From: Flaccisagitta enflata
Taxonomy: Eukaryota; Chaetognatha; Sagittoidea; Aphragmophora
Direction: 5' to 3'
NCBI GenBank assembly: GCA_965153355.1
Contig: OZ231127.1
Span: forward strand, 22,630,001-22,694,000
DNA length: 64,000 nucleotides
Shown: positions 1 to 11,087 of the stretch, in pieces
Layout of the letters: each line of letters begins with the position of its first letter
How positions within the stretch are numbered: the first letter of the stretch is position 1
Translations under genes and position numbers: made by a program
Notes under the pieces: model-generated
Seen by the model: only the letters and a program-made list of their open reading frames with translations
The model's database searches: none
What the model was told of the DNA's origin: nothing

Positions 1-230
1 GGAAGTTGGGGATTATCTCTCCCGATGTGCATAACCTTGGATTTCTTGGGGTTTATTTCCATTTTCCAATTCTCAGCCCACTGAGCTATGCAGTCAATTC
101 GCCTCTGGAGACTAGCTTGATTGTCTCCGTGGCAACTTTCATCCTTCTTGATTTCCTGATAGCATTTTGTGTCATCCGCCAGTAACATGACAGAAGATTG
201 CTCTTCCGGGCTGCATGCCTCCGTGAAGCA
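1..230 (-). mobile_element. Non-LTR retrotransposon reverse transcriptase fragment
   Basis: On the minus strand an open frame runs from a stop at 231-233 to the window edge. It encodes the palm of a LINE-type reverse transcriptase: LLADDTKCYQEI carries the catalytic A-D-D motif (171-179), followed about 40 residues later by WAENWKMEINPKKSKVMHIG. That spacing and the ending are typical of CR1/Jockey-like LINE RTs. The usual upstream signature is not recognisable, so this is a fragment whose 3' part continues outside the window. It lies head-to-head with POLQ, about 145 bp from its start codon. Family assignment below 'LINE RT' is inference. Confidence 0.75.
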
Positions 231-375
231 TCACGTTCGTTTTAATTTTCACGCTTGTGATGGCGCTTCATCTTGAAAGATATCATGCGTTTAGTTTTCT
301 CTAATTTGTCCCCAGATATTACCAATAAATAAACCAATCCCTGGCAGTAACGACCGGCGTCAATGAAGTTAAACT

Positions 376-3300
376 ATGACAAACGTCGGAAAAACCTCGA
401 CCGACGAGCGCATCCGTAATGAACAAAATGAGAATAATGGAAACAGTGCAGCAGCGACGAACAATGACGATGAAAATGAAGACGACGATAACAATCCCAT
501 TAATCTTTCCGCGTGGGGACTACCGGCCACCGTCTTGGCCAAATATCATTCCATGGGTATCCGACGACTTTTCCAATGGCAAGTCGACGCGCTGCGCACC
601 GGCAACGCCCTCGCCGGCGGTAATCTCGTCTACTCGGCGCCGACTTCCGCCGGTAAGACGCTCGTCGCCGAACTGCTTATGCTCAAACGAGTCGTGGAGA
701 CGAAGAAAAAGGCCGTGTTCATTTTGCCTTACGTGGCCGTGTCAAGGGAGAAAGTCGTCAGTCTGGACGCCATTTACGGCGAAGCTGGACTCAAAGTCGG
801 CGGATTCATGGGCAGCTACAGTCACTCGCCGCCCGGAGGATTCGCCGCCGTCGATGTGGCTGTATGCACCATCGAGAAGGCCAACTCCCTCGTCAATAGA
901 CTCATTGAGGAGAAAAGGACTGGAGAAGTCGCCTGCGTCGTTATCGACGAAATGCATATGGTGATGAATTTCAGTCTTACTGCCTTTTCGGCTCTTGCGC
1001 AATATTCAACTATTTCTTATCTTTTGATCTCTATATTCATAAAAAATTTCCCTCAATTTTTCTCTCTCCCCCCCCCCCCTTCTATCGTTTTTTTGTGTGA
1101 TGAGGATTGCTTCTTACCATTGAGCTTTCTTTCGTCGGTACTATCTAGCTCAAAGTATAGACACAAGCGTTTTAGGCAATATCTGTGTTTAGAATAAAAA
1201 AATAGTAGAAAAATTGGTAAGATTTAAAAACTAGATCAAATCTCTGATTGAATCGCACCAACCGCGTTCTTCTAGGTCAAAGCGTTTAGAAATGACAGAA
1301 AAAACAAGATCTCGACTCTAAATCAAAAATGGCAAAAAAGATTGCAGTTCATTGATACAAGATAGTGCTCCATTATATTGCGCCGATACAATGATGCAAT
1401 GGCAGAAAAAATAGGGTGACAACCTCTTTGGTGGTTGGTCTAGAAACAATCTCAATCTGAACCCTATTGAATTGCTCTGGTCTCAAAAGATGAAGCTTCA
1501 AAACGAATATAGTGCAATGTTAGCTGCAAGGCTGAAAAAGATTGCTCTGTGCTCTAAAAATCTGGAAAAGATATTGCTAATTTAACTCGCAACTCTCTGC
1601 TGAAGCATGCCGGGGCGTATGAAGGCGGTTGTTACTGCCTAGAGGGCCACATTAATATTACAGTGTATTCCAGAATTACATACTTTGATATTTAATGAAT
1701 GAATCAATGCTTATCTTGTGTCTATACTTTTGAGCTAGATAGTACTTTCGAGTTTCGATAGGCGTGATAAATCGGTGATAACTCTCAATCATTGATCCAA
1801 GATTACTCTCATTTATCGTCTCACCCCCACCATCTTCACTAGGTAGGCGACCCCAGTCGTGGTTATTTGATCGAACTCCTGCTGACCAAAGTCAAATTTG
1901 CGTCAATGCTCAACTCCTCTGATGCCGAGCGTAATCCCATTCAAATTATCGGCATGTCGGCGACGTTGCCAAATCTTCCATTGCTCACTATGTGGCTTAA
2001 CGCGGATCTGTACAAGACCGACTTCAGGCCCGTGCCGCTGATGGAGATGGTGAGCAACAATCGTGAAGGCGATAGTGTTTCAAGATTGTAAGATAAGGTT
2101 GATGTGATTAAGTTAGCGAGTAGGATTGGTGTGATTATTGTTTAGTTAGCGAGTTTGATTGGGAAGATGTAAACAATATTTCATTCTCTCCGTCACGCAG
2201 GTGAAAATCGGCGATTCCCTGTACGACAAAGACCAACGCGTCTTGCGCGCGATCAAGCCCATGCTCGCTTCTAGCAACAATTCCTCCGGCGATGAAGACA
2301 ACATCTTCCCTCTCGTCTTAGAAACGATCCTCAACAATCACGGAGTGCTCATCTTCTGCGCCACCAAGAAACACTGCGAGACCATCGCCGAAAGTATTGC
2401 TAGGAAAATCTGGCAGATCAATTCTGATCAAACGCCGATCCTACGGACAAACAGCAGTAACAATACCAATAACGACAACACTTCCGACGATTTTGTCAAA
2501 GCCTCCTCTCTACTGACGCGTTATCACGTGCCACTTGACTCTGCCGGTCTCATCGACGTGCAAGAACAGTTGCGCCGTACTCCAGCCGGTCTGGACAAAC
2601 GGTTGGCGCCTTGCGTACGATGGGGCGTCTGTTATCATCACGCCGGTTTGACATTCGATGAACGCGACATCCTCGAAGCCGCTTTCAAACGCGGACTCGT
2701 CAAAGTTGTCGCGGCCACGTCCACGCTGTCATCCGGCGTCAATCTGCCGGCCCGACGCGTCATCGTGAGGACGCCAACGTTTCACGCCGGACAGCCGTTG
2801 GACATTGGCGTCTACAAGCAAATGGTTGGCAGAGCTGGAAGAAAGGGAGTCGACGTCGCCGGAGAGAGCATTTTGATGGCCAAAGCCAACGAAAGAGCGA
2901 GGGCATTTTCGCTTTTAAACGGAGATTTGAAACCCGTCGTGAGTTCGTTAGAAACTAAGAGAAAAGTCGCTCAGCCTGTCAAAACGACCAAAAGTGCGGC
3001 AACCGCGAAAGCAGCAGAAGAAAAGACTGAGCTGAGTGCGAGCCTCAAACGCGCCGTCCTCGAAGTCACCGTCAACGGACTCGCCAAAACGACCAAAGAA
3101 GTGGAAGATTACATGAATTGCACGCTGCTCGCCGCAGCCGCCAAGCTAGAGCAGCAGCAGCAACAACAGACATCTTCAACTGCGACAACAGCGCCTTCCA
3201 CTTCAATCAAGTCGCGTTCTGACGATCCTCTCACTGCCGCCATCAATTTCTTGGAAAAGGAAGAATTCTTAGAAATTCGTCGTTCTGAAGAAGCAACTTC

Positions 3301-3890
3301 CGATGTAAATCCTTCCACTTCCGCCGCTGCCGCTGCCACCGCCACCGCCGCCTCCTCTTCCACAACCAGCGCTACCACCCCATCCTCCACACACTTCATC
3401 CCATCTCAACTCGGTTCCGCGGTTCTTGCGTCGGCGCTTTCGCCGGACGAAGGCATCGCAGTCTTCCGGGAGCTCAACAAAGCCAGGAAGAAATTCGTGT
3501 TGGAAAACGAACTGCATCTCGTTTATCACATCACGCCCATCTATCAACGGGAATTGTGGGCGTTTATCGACTGGCAAAGGTATTACAATCTCTACGACGC
3601 TCTGCCGCCGGATATGCGTCACGTGGCCGACGTCATCGGCGTCAAGGAATCGTTTATCGTCAAATGCGCCACGCGCAGCGTCGACGTCGCCGCCGCGGCC
3701 AAAGGTGGCGCCAATCTATTGGCCGTTCATCGTCGGTTTTACGGCGCGCTCATGCTTCACGATCTCATCAACGAAGTGCCGCTGGAAGACGTCGCCGCCA
3801 AATATTCCGTTGCCAGAGGCGCGCTGCAATCGGCGCAAACCAACGCCGGCACTTTCGCCGGCATGGTGCATACCTTTTGCAATCGGCTTG
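376..3890 (+). CDS. POLQ: DNA polymerase theta, N-terminal helicase half (exons 1-3, partial)
   Basis: POLQ drives theta-mediated end joining of DNA double-strand breaks in the nucleus; this part is the superfamily 2 helicase-like ATPase. Exons: 376-960, 1843-2049 and 2201-3890, with GT-AG introns of 882 and 151 bp (phase 0, 0) and a final donor gtgagt at 3891 (phase 1). They encode 827 residues. Visible motifs: Walker A APTSAGKT (88-95), Walker B DEMH (191-194), GMSATLPN (232-239), [11 protein letters not shown] near 408, SGVNLPARR near 441 and MVGRAGRKG near 471. Then come winged-helix/ratchet-like sequence and [25 protein letters not shown] and the LSAWGLP start match POLQ better than HELQ. 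Start choice: the first ATG, with A at -3, about 45 residues before the conserved domain. Residues ~580-668 are a Gln/Ser/Thr/Ala-rich insertion. The central region and the family A polymerase domain are absent from the window. Confidence 0.9.
1141..1742 (+). mobile_element. Tc1/mariner relic in POLQ intron 1
   Basis: A 602-bp element is bounded by inverted repeats (CTATCTAGCTCAAAGTATAG at the left; the complement at 1715-1742) and flanked by TA on both sides (1139-1140, 1743-1744). These are the hallmarks of Tc1/mariner insertion. Inside, broken plus-strand frames give LQDSAP-like and [11 protein letters not shown] stretches, then MPGRMKAVV. They correspond to the QD(G/S)AP, DLNPIE and terminal MPRR regions of a Tc1-like DDE transposase. 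Frameshifts, stops and the short length mean it is inactive. It makes up most of the 882-bp intron. Confidence 0.8.
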
Positions 3891-4022
3891 GTGAGTCGTG
3901 TGGTGTCTCGTGTTGATAACTCTATGACACTTGTCACGATTGTGATGACGTCGACGATGAAAATTTGAATGCTCATGAAGACGTTGATTAAAATGATGAG
4001 AAAGATGTTGATTAGGGTCTAT
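3891..4022 (+). other. Intronic sequence after POLQ exon 3
   Basis: The consensus donor gtgagt starts here. A branch of the coding frame runs on for nine codons and then stops. No acceptor leading to a recognisable next POLQ exon was found downstream. Confidence 0.5.
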
Positions 4023-4925
4023 TATTGTACTATATATGATGATTAAGATGGTGCTGAGGGAAAATGAGAGGATGAGGGAGATGATTATTTTGATGTGGGA
4101 TATGATGATGGTGAGGGAATTGAGGATGTTGATGTGGGAAAAGATGATGTTGATGCGGGAAATGATTGTCGATGCGGGAAATGATTATGGAGAGGGAAAT
4201 GATTTTACTGATCAGGAAAATGATGATTATGATGATGATAATCAAGTCATTGTGACGATGGAAATGAGGAAAATCATGCAGATGGACGTGATGGGGGCGA
4301 TAATAGAAAAGAGGGAGATGATATTGATGGAAATGTTGAAGATGGACATGGTGAAAATGATGATGAAGATGATGGAAATAATGAAGATGACGGACTTGTT
4401 GATGGATGTTATGACCGATATGATGAGAGTGATGATGAAGATGACGGAAATGATGATGAAAATTATGATGGAAATTATGATGAAAATTATGATGATGGAG
4501 ATGATGATATAAGTGATGATGGAGATGATGATGATGATGATGATGGAGATGATGATGATAATGGAGATGATGATGATAATGGAGATGATGATGATGATAC
4601 TGGAGATGATGATGATGATAATGGAGAGGTGATAATGGAGATTATGATGATGATAATGGAGATGATGATGATAATGGAGATGATGATGATAATGGAGATG
4701 ATGATGATAATGGAGATGATGATGATAATGTAGATGATGAAGATGACGGAAATGATGATGAAAATTATGATGGAAATTATGATGAAAATTATGATGATGG
4801 AGATGATGATATAAGTGATGATGGAGATGATGATGATGATGATGATGGAGATGATGATGATAATGGAGATGATGATGATAATGGAGATGATGATGATAAT
4901 GTTGATGATGATGATAATGGAGATG
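4023..4925. repeat. GAT/GGA-rich low-complexity tract with internal 302-bp duplication
   Basis: About 900 bp is built from degenerate (GATGAT)n and (GATGGA)n. A block starting gacggaaatgatgatg at 4443 recurs at 4745, so roughly 4440-4575 and 4742-4880 are direct copies. Met/Asp- or Ile/Ser-rich reading frames here are by-products of the repeat. Confidence 0.85.
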
Positions 4926-4935
4926 ATAAATTGAT

Positions 4936-6292
4936 TACTTCGCAATTAAATGATATGGGTTTTTGAATTGATGAATCAAATAACTTCGGAGGTTGGAAGA
5001 TTTTTTTTTTGAAGATAGTACAAAAAATTTCATCCTACTGTGCAAATGCTAAGTTGTTCAAAAATTGTATTATCATCAAATTTTGATCCTACCAATTTTT
5101 TTGCTATTTCATGGCAAAATCTTAGTATGCCTATTATCTTTTTCTAAAACTCTATAAATTCTCAAAGTTAATCCCTTTTCAGGTTTCTACCTAATAGAGG
5201 ACTACTTGAAGGACATACGCTCCAAATTTCACCCCAATCCCCCATAATGACACTTTTCTTCAAGCGTGATTATTCCGCACACCCCCCAGCTCTTCTGTCA
5301 CGCTCATGTCACACTTTAAGTCTGTCACTGTCACGCCATTGTGAAACTGATGATGGAAATTTGGATAACACGATGAGAAAGAGCATGAAATTTTGTATTT
5401 AAACTGAAAATTTCAGGTCTTAACTCCCAGGCATTCAGCCATAATGAAATTTTCAATGTGATTGGTCAGTAAATTGTTGCAGAATAATCACGCTTCAAGA
5501 TGAATCTTCGTAGTTAATTCTTTGTTATCGGCGCATGTATGCACTTACAGCAAAATGGTAAACCAAAAAAATCATGAAATGCCCATATCTTGGAAACCCT
5601 TTGAGAGAGACAAGATTTTTTGCATGGATCAATACTGTACTGGAACTATTACGAACAGAGCATTTGGTGCATCTGGGACACATCTAACCAACCCAACCGG
5701 CCCAACCAGCCTACCACCCAAAAATTTTAAAAAATGGCATAACTTCTAAAATATTTGTCCGATTTGGCTGAAATTTTGCACAGTGGTTCTTTCAGAGAAT
5801 GCCTACTTAAGTTAACCGTTGCCGAGAGATTCAGTAAATTTTTGCCAACTGGCCCAACCAGCAAAAAAGCTGCTTATAGAGAATTTTCAAAAAAAATTGA
5901 AACCTCAATTTTTTTCAGCAGAATCAGGTCTGATTGAATTCTTGAACTGTGATTTAGTAAAATATTCCCATTTTTTTGGTTTTGCTGACTTTAACAACTC
6001 AATTTTTGCTTATTTTCGATCAATATTTGTTGCATTTTAGCCTAATTTACATGAAAATCAAGGATCAATAACAAAATTCAGTTTTTGAACCATGTTCATA
6101 TTGACATAAGCTATCTGATTATGAATGTTTTTGTCAAATTTTCTTTATTTTGAAATTGACCTATTTGGCCATCTCTCAAAAAGGAGATTATAGAAACAGC
6201 CTGTAATTCAAGTATAATCGACCAAGATCATTGTAATGGAATCACTTAAGATAATAAGGCCATTATCCCCCCCCCCCCTCCCCTACCAAAAG
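4936..6292. other. AT-rich non-coding stretch
   Basis: There is no conserved coding sequence. One imperfect inverted repeat (5258-5275 against 5482-5499, one mismatch in 18) could bound a small MITE of about 240 bp. The 5' exons expected for the DUF229 gene are not here. A C-rich pyrimidine run at 6266-6284 leads into the DUF229 acceptor. Confidence 0.5.
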
Positions 6293-7323
6293 GCGGTGAA
6301 TTGGCTGACACTCCTTACTCGAAACTCCTCCGTCAAATGCAAACTGACGGCGATTTAGAAAACTCGGTTTTGATTTTCATGTCTGATCATGGATTCCGAT
6401 TCGGCCCATTCGCCAAAACTGACGCCGGTGACATGGAAAACAATCTGCCCTTTCTCTTCGTCGTCTTGCCACAGACCTTCAAACGCCGCATCCCGCAACT
6501 CGCCGCCAACTTGAGAAGCAACGCCGAGAGGCTCGTGACCGCCTTCGACGTCCACAAGACGCTGCAACATCTGTTGCATCTGCAAACGCGAAAGCCGGGC
6601 GAGGTTTGGAGGAATAATGAAGGAAAACAGGGAAAACAACAGCAATCACAACAGCAAGAGGCGTTCTCGCTATTGACCAACGAAATCCCCAAAGACCGGA
6701 CATGTTCAAGAGCGGGAATCCCGGACGCTTTCTGCTCCTGTTATCGTCGCGTGGAAGTGGATGCGGATTCGTCGACTGTGACCGTGTTGGCGACGGCGCT
6801 GTTGACGAAGATCAATCGGGTCTTGAAGGCGGATGTCGCTGACATTTGCGAGTCATGGAAGTTGAAACGGGTCGTCAAGGCTAAGAAAATAAGTGGACAG
6901 AAGTTGTTTGTCGTTCAAGTGATGGCGGAAGTAGTGGAAGTAGGGAGAGGAGGAGGAGGAGGAAAAGAAGATGATATCGACGGAGAAGTTGAGGAGGATG
7001 CAGATGGGTGGATGGATAAGGCGTCGTTGGATATGAAGGAACGGGAAGAGCGGAAGCGGGTAACCACTGGAACATTCGAAGGGTGGGTGAGAGTGAAGCC
7101 CAGAGGTGATGAAAGAGAGAGTGATGGAGGGATAGACGTCGAAGTCGATGGCGGTGACTTCAATAACAATAAAAATGAAGATTTAGGTATTGACCGCTTT
7201 GAAGTCGAATTCAAAACCATATCTCGTTTGGACCGGTATGGAAACACTTCAGAGTGTGTCACGAAAAGAAAACCTTCTATCAAACATTTGTGCTATTGCA
7301 AGAAGAAGAAATATGATGAATAA
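6293..7323 (+). CDS. DUF229 family protein, terminal exon (partial)
   Basis: DUF229 proteins are metazoan members of the alkaline phosphatase/sulfatase fold; no specific substrate is established to my knowledge. The exon begins after a C-rich tract and AG at 6291-6292 (phase 1) and ends at TAA 7321-7323, about 343 residues. The family's C-terminal half is well kept: LENSVLIFMSDHGFRFG (metal-binding SDHG), ENNLPFLFVVLP, a NAERLVTAFDVHKTLQHLLH segment, EIPKDRTCSRAGIPDAFCSC, and near the end ISRLDRYGNTSECV and CYC. An acidic/Gly insertion lies around 6940-7020. The in-frame TTG at 6301 is not taken as a start. The N-terminal catalytic portion must lie on other exons, none of them seen. A polyadenylation signal AATAAA is at 7422-7427. 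Confidence 0.85.
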
Positions 7324-7421
7324 GAAACGATAACGAGGCGGTGGTAGCCGGTTGTACACTGTTGATGGAAAGAAAACACAATTTGTCAAACTAGGTAGTG
7401 GACGCAAGAATGAGCCGTACC

Positions 7422-7427
7422 AATAAA
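7422..7427 (+). promoter_or_regulatory. Polyadenylation signal of the DUF229 exon
   Basis: AATAAA lies about 100 bp after the DUF229 stop codon, a plausible 3' end. A (CT)n tract starts 95 bp further on. Confidence 0.5.
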
Positions 7428-7518
7428 TAGTATTTGGAATCGAATGCAAAAGATCGTCCATCAGTTACTTCTTTTTCACCTACCTACACTCTTTTTCCTC
7501 AATTACTTTCGTTTGTGT

Positions 7519-7522
<4 letters not shown>

Positions 7523-7593
<71 letters not shown>
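7523..7593. repeat. (CT)n microsatellite
   Basis: Pure CT dinucleotide run of about 71 bp, 200 bp past the DUF229 stop. Confidence 0.95.
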
Positions 7594-7596
<3 letters not shown>

Positions 7597-7804
7597 CTCT
7601 ACTAGTTTGTGAACTCCTAAACTAGATATTGACCTCAGATCCTAAATCTAAGTCCTTGTGAATTTTCATATTTCTCTTTTATATGCGGCCGGTCCGAAGG
7701 TAGCACTTGACGGCATGAGCTCTAGCTTGAACTAATCTGCTTGAATTTGTTTCTGAAAGATACCTTGGCATATGCACATAACTCTGTCGATCTCATTGAC
7801 CAAA

Positions 7805-7975
7805 ATTTGGAACTTCTTAAGGGCCCCAAAAAGCCCTTAATGAGGTTTTTTTTTCGAAAAAAAAGTGGGGTCCATTTGATAGGAAATTGCTTGATTCGCC
7901 TAGATCCAAAATCTTGTAATTTCACTTTTTTTTTTAAAAAACTTAGAAAATTTTTGTGTCGGCCATATTTCAAAA
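7805..7975. repeat. Dispersed repeat, copy 1
   Basis: Contains TAGATCCAAAATCTTGTA and GGTCC(A)TTTGATAGGAAATT preceded by a GGGCCCC-rich start. Related copies lie at 25580-25735 and 25740-25860. No coding potential; class unknown. Confidence 0.6.
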
Positions 7976-8520
7976 GAAAGTTTAAACTTTAAAGATTCTC
8001 CAGGAATTTTCTTAGTTTGATACGGTTCAAACAAATGCTCATAACTTCTTAAGGCTTACATTTCCTAAAGATAGGCGACAAATTAAAAATCTGTTTTCAT
8101 GATGATTGGACTAATATGCGTACTGAGGGACTCTTTTTCAATTTTCGACTGTATAGCACTGGCAAAAACAAAATCAAGAATGCTTTGGTTAAGTAAAGGG
8201 GAAAAAATGCAAATTATTAATGTATCAGTGCAGAATATGAACAACAGACTAAAGGGGGCCGTCTGTCCTTCGTCAATCACTAATTCCTCTTCCAATGTCG
8301 ATGTTTCAAGAAATTAATTTCTATTCTCACCTTGCGCATTATCACAGTGCTCATGTAAGGTGATCTACTCTCTAGCCACAGACGCTGACTGCTTTCATGA
8401 ATTTGTACTTTAAAACTGATAGTTAGGGAGGCTAAAAAGGAGTTGATGAAAAAAATTGTTCATGAAATGTATCTTTACTGTGTTTTTTCTTTCGATTTTC
8501 ACTTTAATGAATGACAAAAT

Positions 8521-8822
8521 GATGGTAATTTTCTAGACGTTCGCTAACCTGACTGGGGCAACGTAGGAAGCTGAAATTTTTACTGAAGATAGAAAAGACA
8601 TGTGGCCAGGGTAGACCTGGAACAAATTCCCAAAAAAGCTACTAGCCCCTATATGGTTACATTTTACAGATTTCTTCTTGGATTTATTGTATGTAAAATG
8701 ATAAATTCTAAATCTTTTTTACAGGTCTACCCTGGCCACATGTCTTGTCTATCTTCAGTAAAAATTTCAGCTTCCTCCGTTGCCCAAGACAGGCTAGCGA
8801 GCGCCCGAAAAATTGCCTATAT
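8521..8822. mobile_element. Foldback MITE (~300 bp)
   Basis: Two arms of about 95 bp are inverted copies. The left arm runs through GAAGATAGAAAAGACATGTG and the right through CACATGTCTTGTCTATCTTC; the match extends from near 8521 inward to CCAGGGTAGACCTG at about 8621. Exact ends are uncertain and I did not fix a target duplication. Confidence 0.75.
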
Positions 8823-9625
8823 TTGGTTTTTTTCAATTTTCTGAAATTTTTTGAAGGGGTTTCTTACACTAGTATTTGACATTCTATAAAAGAAAGAAAA
8901 ATTTTAGGGCAACTTCATTTTGAAGCAACGATAGCCTTAAGTATTAGAGCCAGAACCTTGAAATTTGAAACGTGCATTTTTGAAAGCGCTGAGCAGGTCC
9001 ATGCAAAAGATTGAGCTACTGACTGACCTAGAAAAATTTTCCAGTCTAAGTCCACCTAAACTTTTTGTCTAAAATCTGGTTAGCACTGCAGAGTGTAGAC
9101 AATCTACAATCTTAACTCACTTAGTAAAAAGTTTTTACAATCTGAATATAATACAAGGGGAAGCCAGCTGATGCGAACGAGATTTATATTTCAACGGGAA
9201 TTTTATAATGCGCTCATTTATTTTTACAATGCAAATTTCTCCTTATATCATTTATATAAAAAAAACTATCTTTCTGCATTAGGCTAATTTACGTTAAAAC
9301 ACAACAACGAAAATATTGTGCCTTGAATCTGTATGTATATTTGTAAGTAGAAAGGCTTGCAAACACTAACGCTATAATTTAAAAAAAAGAAGAATGTAAC
9401 CACTGGTTATACATTTCACAAAACAACGAGTTTTCTCTTTTTGACTTCAAAAAACAGAAAACATGATAACAAGCGCGTATGGAAATCACGTTTGAATAAA
9501 TAATAGCGTCGGAAACGACACAATGGGGACGATATGAGACTAAAAAGTATGATCATCATTCATCATTCATCATTAAAGTCCTGACATAAACTAATTGCCA
9601 CATTTTCTTCCTTGTGGGAACGCTG

Positions 9626-9665
<40 letters not shown>

Positions 9666-10261
9666 CAACAATCATTAAAGATTGCAATGTGCCATCTACA
9701 ATACGAGGGAATTGATTTAACCTCTTCTGCATTGCACATAAACTATTCATTCATCAATCCAACCATTCATCAAAACATTTTTGCCACAAACATTCACTGC
9801 CGTTCATTTAATGAATACATCATAGAAATCACATACGTGAGGTCGTGAGAATGAGCGTCTCTCGTGGAGAAAGCATAAACAAATAAAAGATCTGAATGGA
9901 AGTCAATGCTTTAAAAAAACATCGAAAAAGAAAAATGTCGGAATGAAACCAATTTGAATGAGTGAAAGAAAAAAAAATAATACAAAAACATTATGAACGT
10001 TTTTAAATGATGACACGGCACATAGGAAACGCGCACAAGATACTCATGCTGTGGGCAACTCTTTTTCTTTTTGCATACTTCTCATTAGCTCAATAATGGC
10101 TGATGAGTGATGGTATTTCTGTTATGTGTTTTATAAGTGTGTCTGTGGGTGTGATGGTGGATGTTAACGAATTAACAGAGGTAATTCCGATCGATATTTA
10201 GGAATAAGCAATGATTGGCGTGGAATTCTTAACGGGGAGAGAAATGGTTGCGTAACACATA
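8823..10261. other. Non-coding, little structure
   Basis: No coding sequence seen. Only a short (AATC)n run at 9627-9663 stands out. Confidence 0.5.
9627..9663. repeat. (AATC)n microsatellite
   Basis: About nine tandem copies of the tetranucleotide. Confidence 0.9.
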
Positions 10262-10263
10262 TA

Positions 10264-10664
10264 CAGTCTCAATGATAATATAGTGAGAGGGGCAGCAAAA
10301 TCGCTAGCAACCCTACCCACAGCCTGGATGGACAATATTACCGAGACAACTGAGGTACTGGCTTTAAGCTTATCCCAATACTATTCCCGCCATCGAGGCG
10401 TTTTTCAAATTTCCTCCTCGTTCTGAAGATATCAGTCATAAACTAGCTAAATCAACACCTCAGAAAATGGCTGATTTTTACCCTATAAAGGGCCGTATCT
10501 TGATAACTAGGTTGATAATTCAAAATCGCCTCGATGGCGGGAATTGAATTGGGACAAGTTGTTGGGCACCACCTTTATTGTCCGTGTGGTAGAAACCATT
10601 TCGGCTGCAGGTAGGGGTGCTAGCGATTTTGACTGCCCCTCTCACTGTAATATCATTGGTTCTG
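10264..10664. mobile_element. Tc1/mariner-type MITE, 401 bp foldback
   Basis: Long inverted repeats start CAGTCTCAATGATAATATAG at the left and match the complement of the right end (ctgtaatatcattggttctg). The arms continue through GTGAGAGGGGCAG and AATCGCTAGC. TA flanks both ends (10262-10263 and 10665-10666), as expected for TA-targeting transposons. It lies just downstream of the minus-strand membrane protein gene. No transposase frame. Confidence 0.8.
10574..10579 (-). promoter_or_regulatory. Possible polyadenylation signal (minus strand)
   Basis: TTTATT on the plus strand is AATAAA on the minus strand, 509 bp past the stop codon of the membrane protein gene. It lies inside the right arm of the MITE, so use as a real 3' end is uncertain. 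Confidence 0.25.
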
Positions 10665-11087
10665 TATTTAATCTTGGCTTGTATTTAAACCTTCATCCTT
10701 AATTCTTTCCAACCATTTTGTCTACCGTCGTCTCCTCCTTAGAACCTTACCTCACAACAACCAAAAATATATTCCGATTTTTTATCCTTTTTTTTTTGCG
10801 GAGATGCGATCAGAACAAGAATACCAATTTCAAACACTAGACAATTTTGAAAAGAGTCAACCGAACTCGATTTCCAATGGAGATCGACGAGATGGCGGAG
10901 AAAAGAAAAATGGGGGGGGGGGGGGAGAGAAGGGGGCTGAGGGCGTGGCCAGGGAAGAGGAAGTGAATAAAAAGAATTACCACAACTTAACGTCGGCGAT
11001 GACGTTGTAACAGAATTGCACGTGTGCTCTTTCAATGAGTCAATTTTCTCACTATCTCTCACGTGCGCTCGCGGGATGCTAAACACG

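Noticed and set aside
419-964. 181-codon frame overlapping POLQ exon 1
   Set aside because: Shadow frame; the POLQ frame carries the helicase motifs.
4030-4945. Met/Asp-rich or Ile-rich coding sequence
   Set aside because: Translation of GAT/GGA low-complexity DNA.
6301-7323. DUF229 as a single-exon gene starting at 6301
   Set aside because: The codon is TTG, the family's N-terminal half is missing, and a polypyrimidine tract with AG sits just upstream, so it is an internal/terminal exon.
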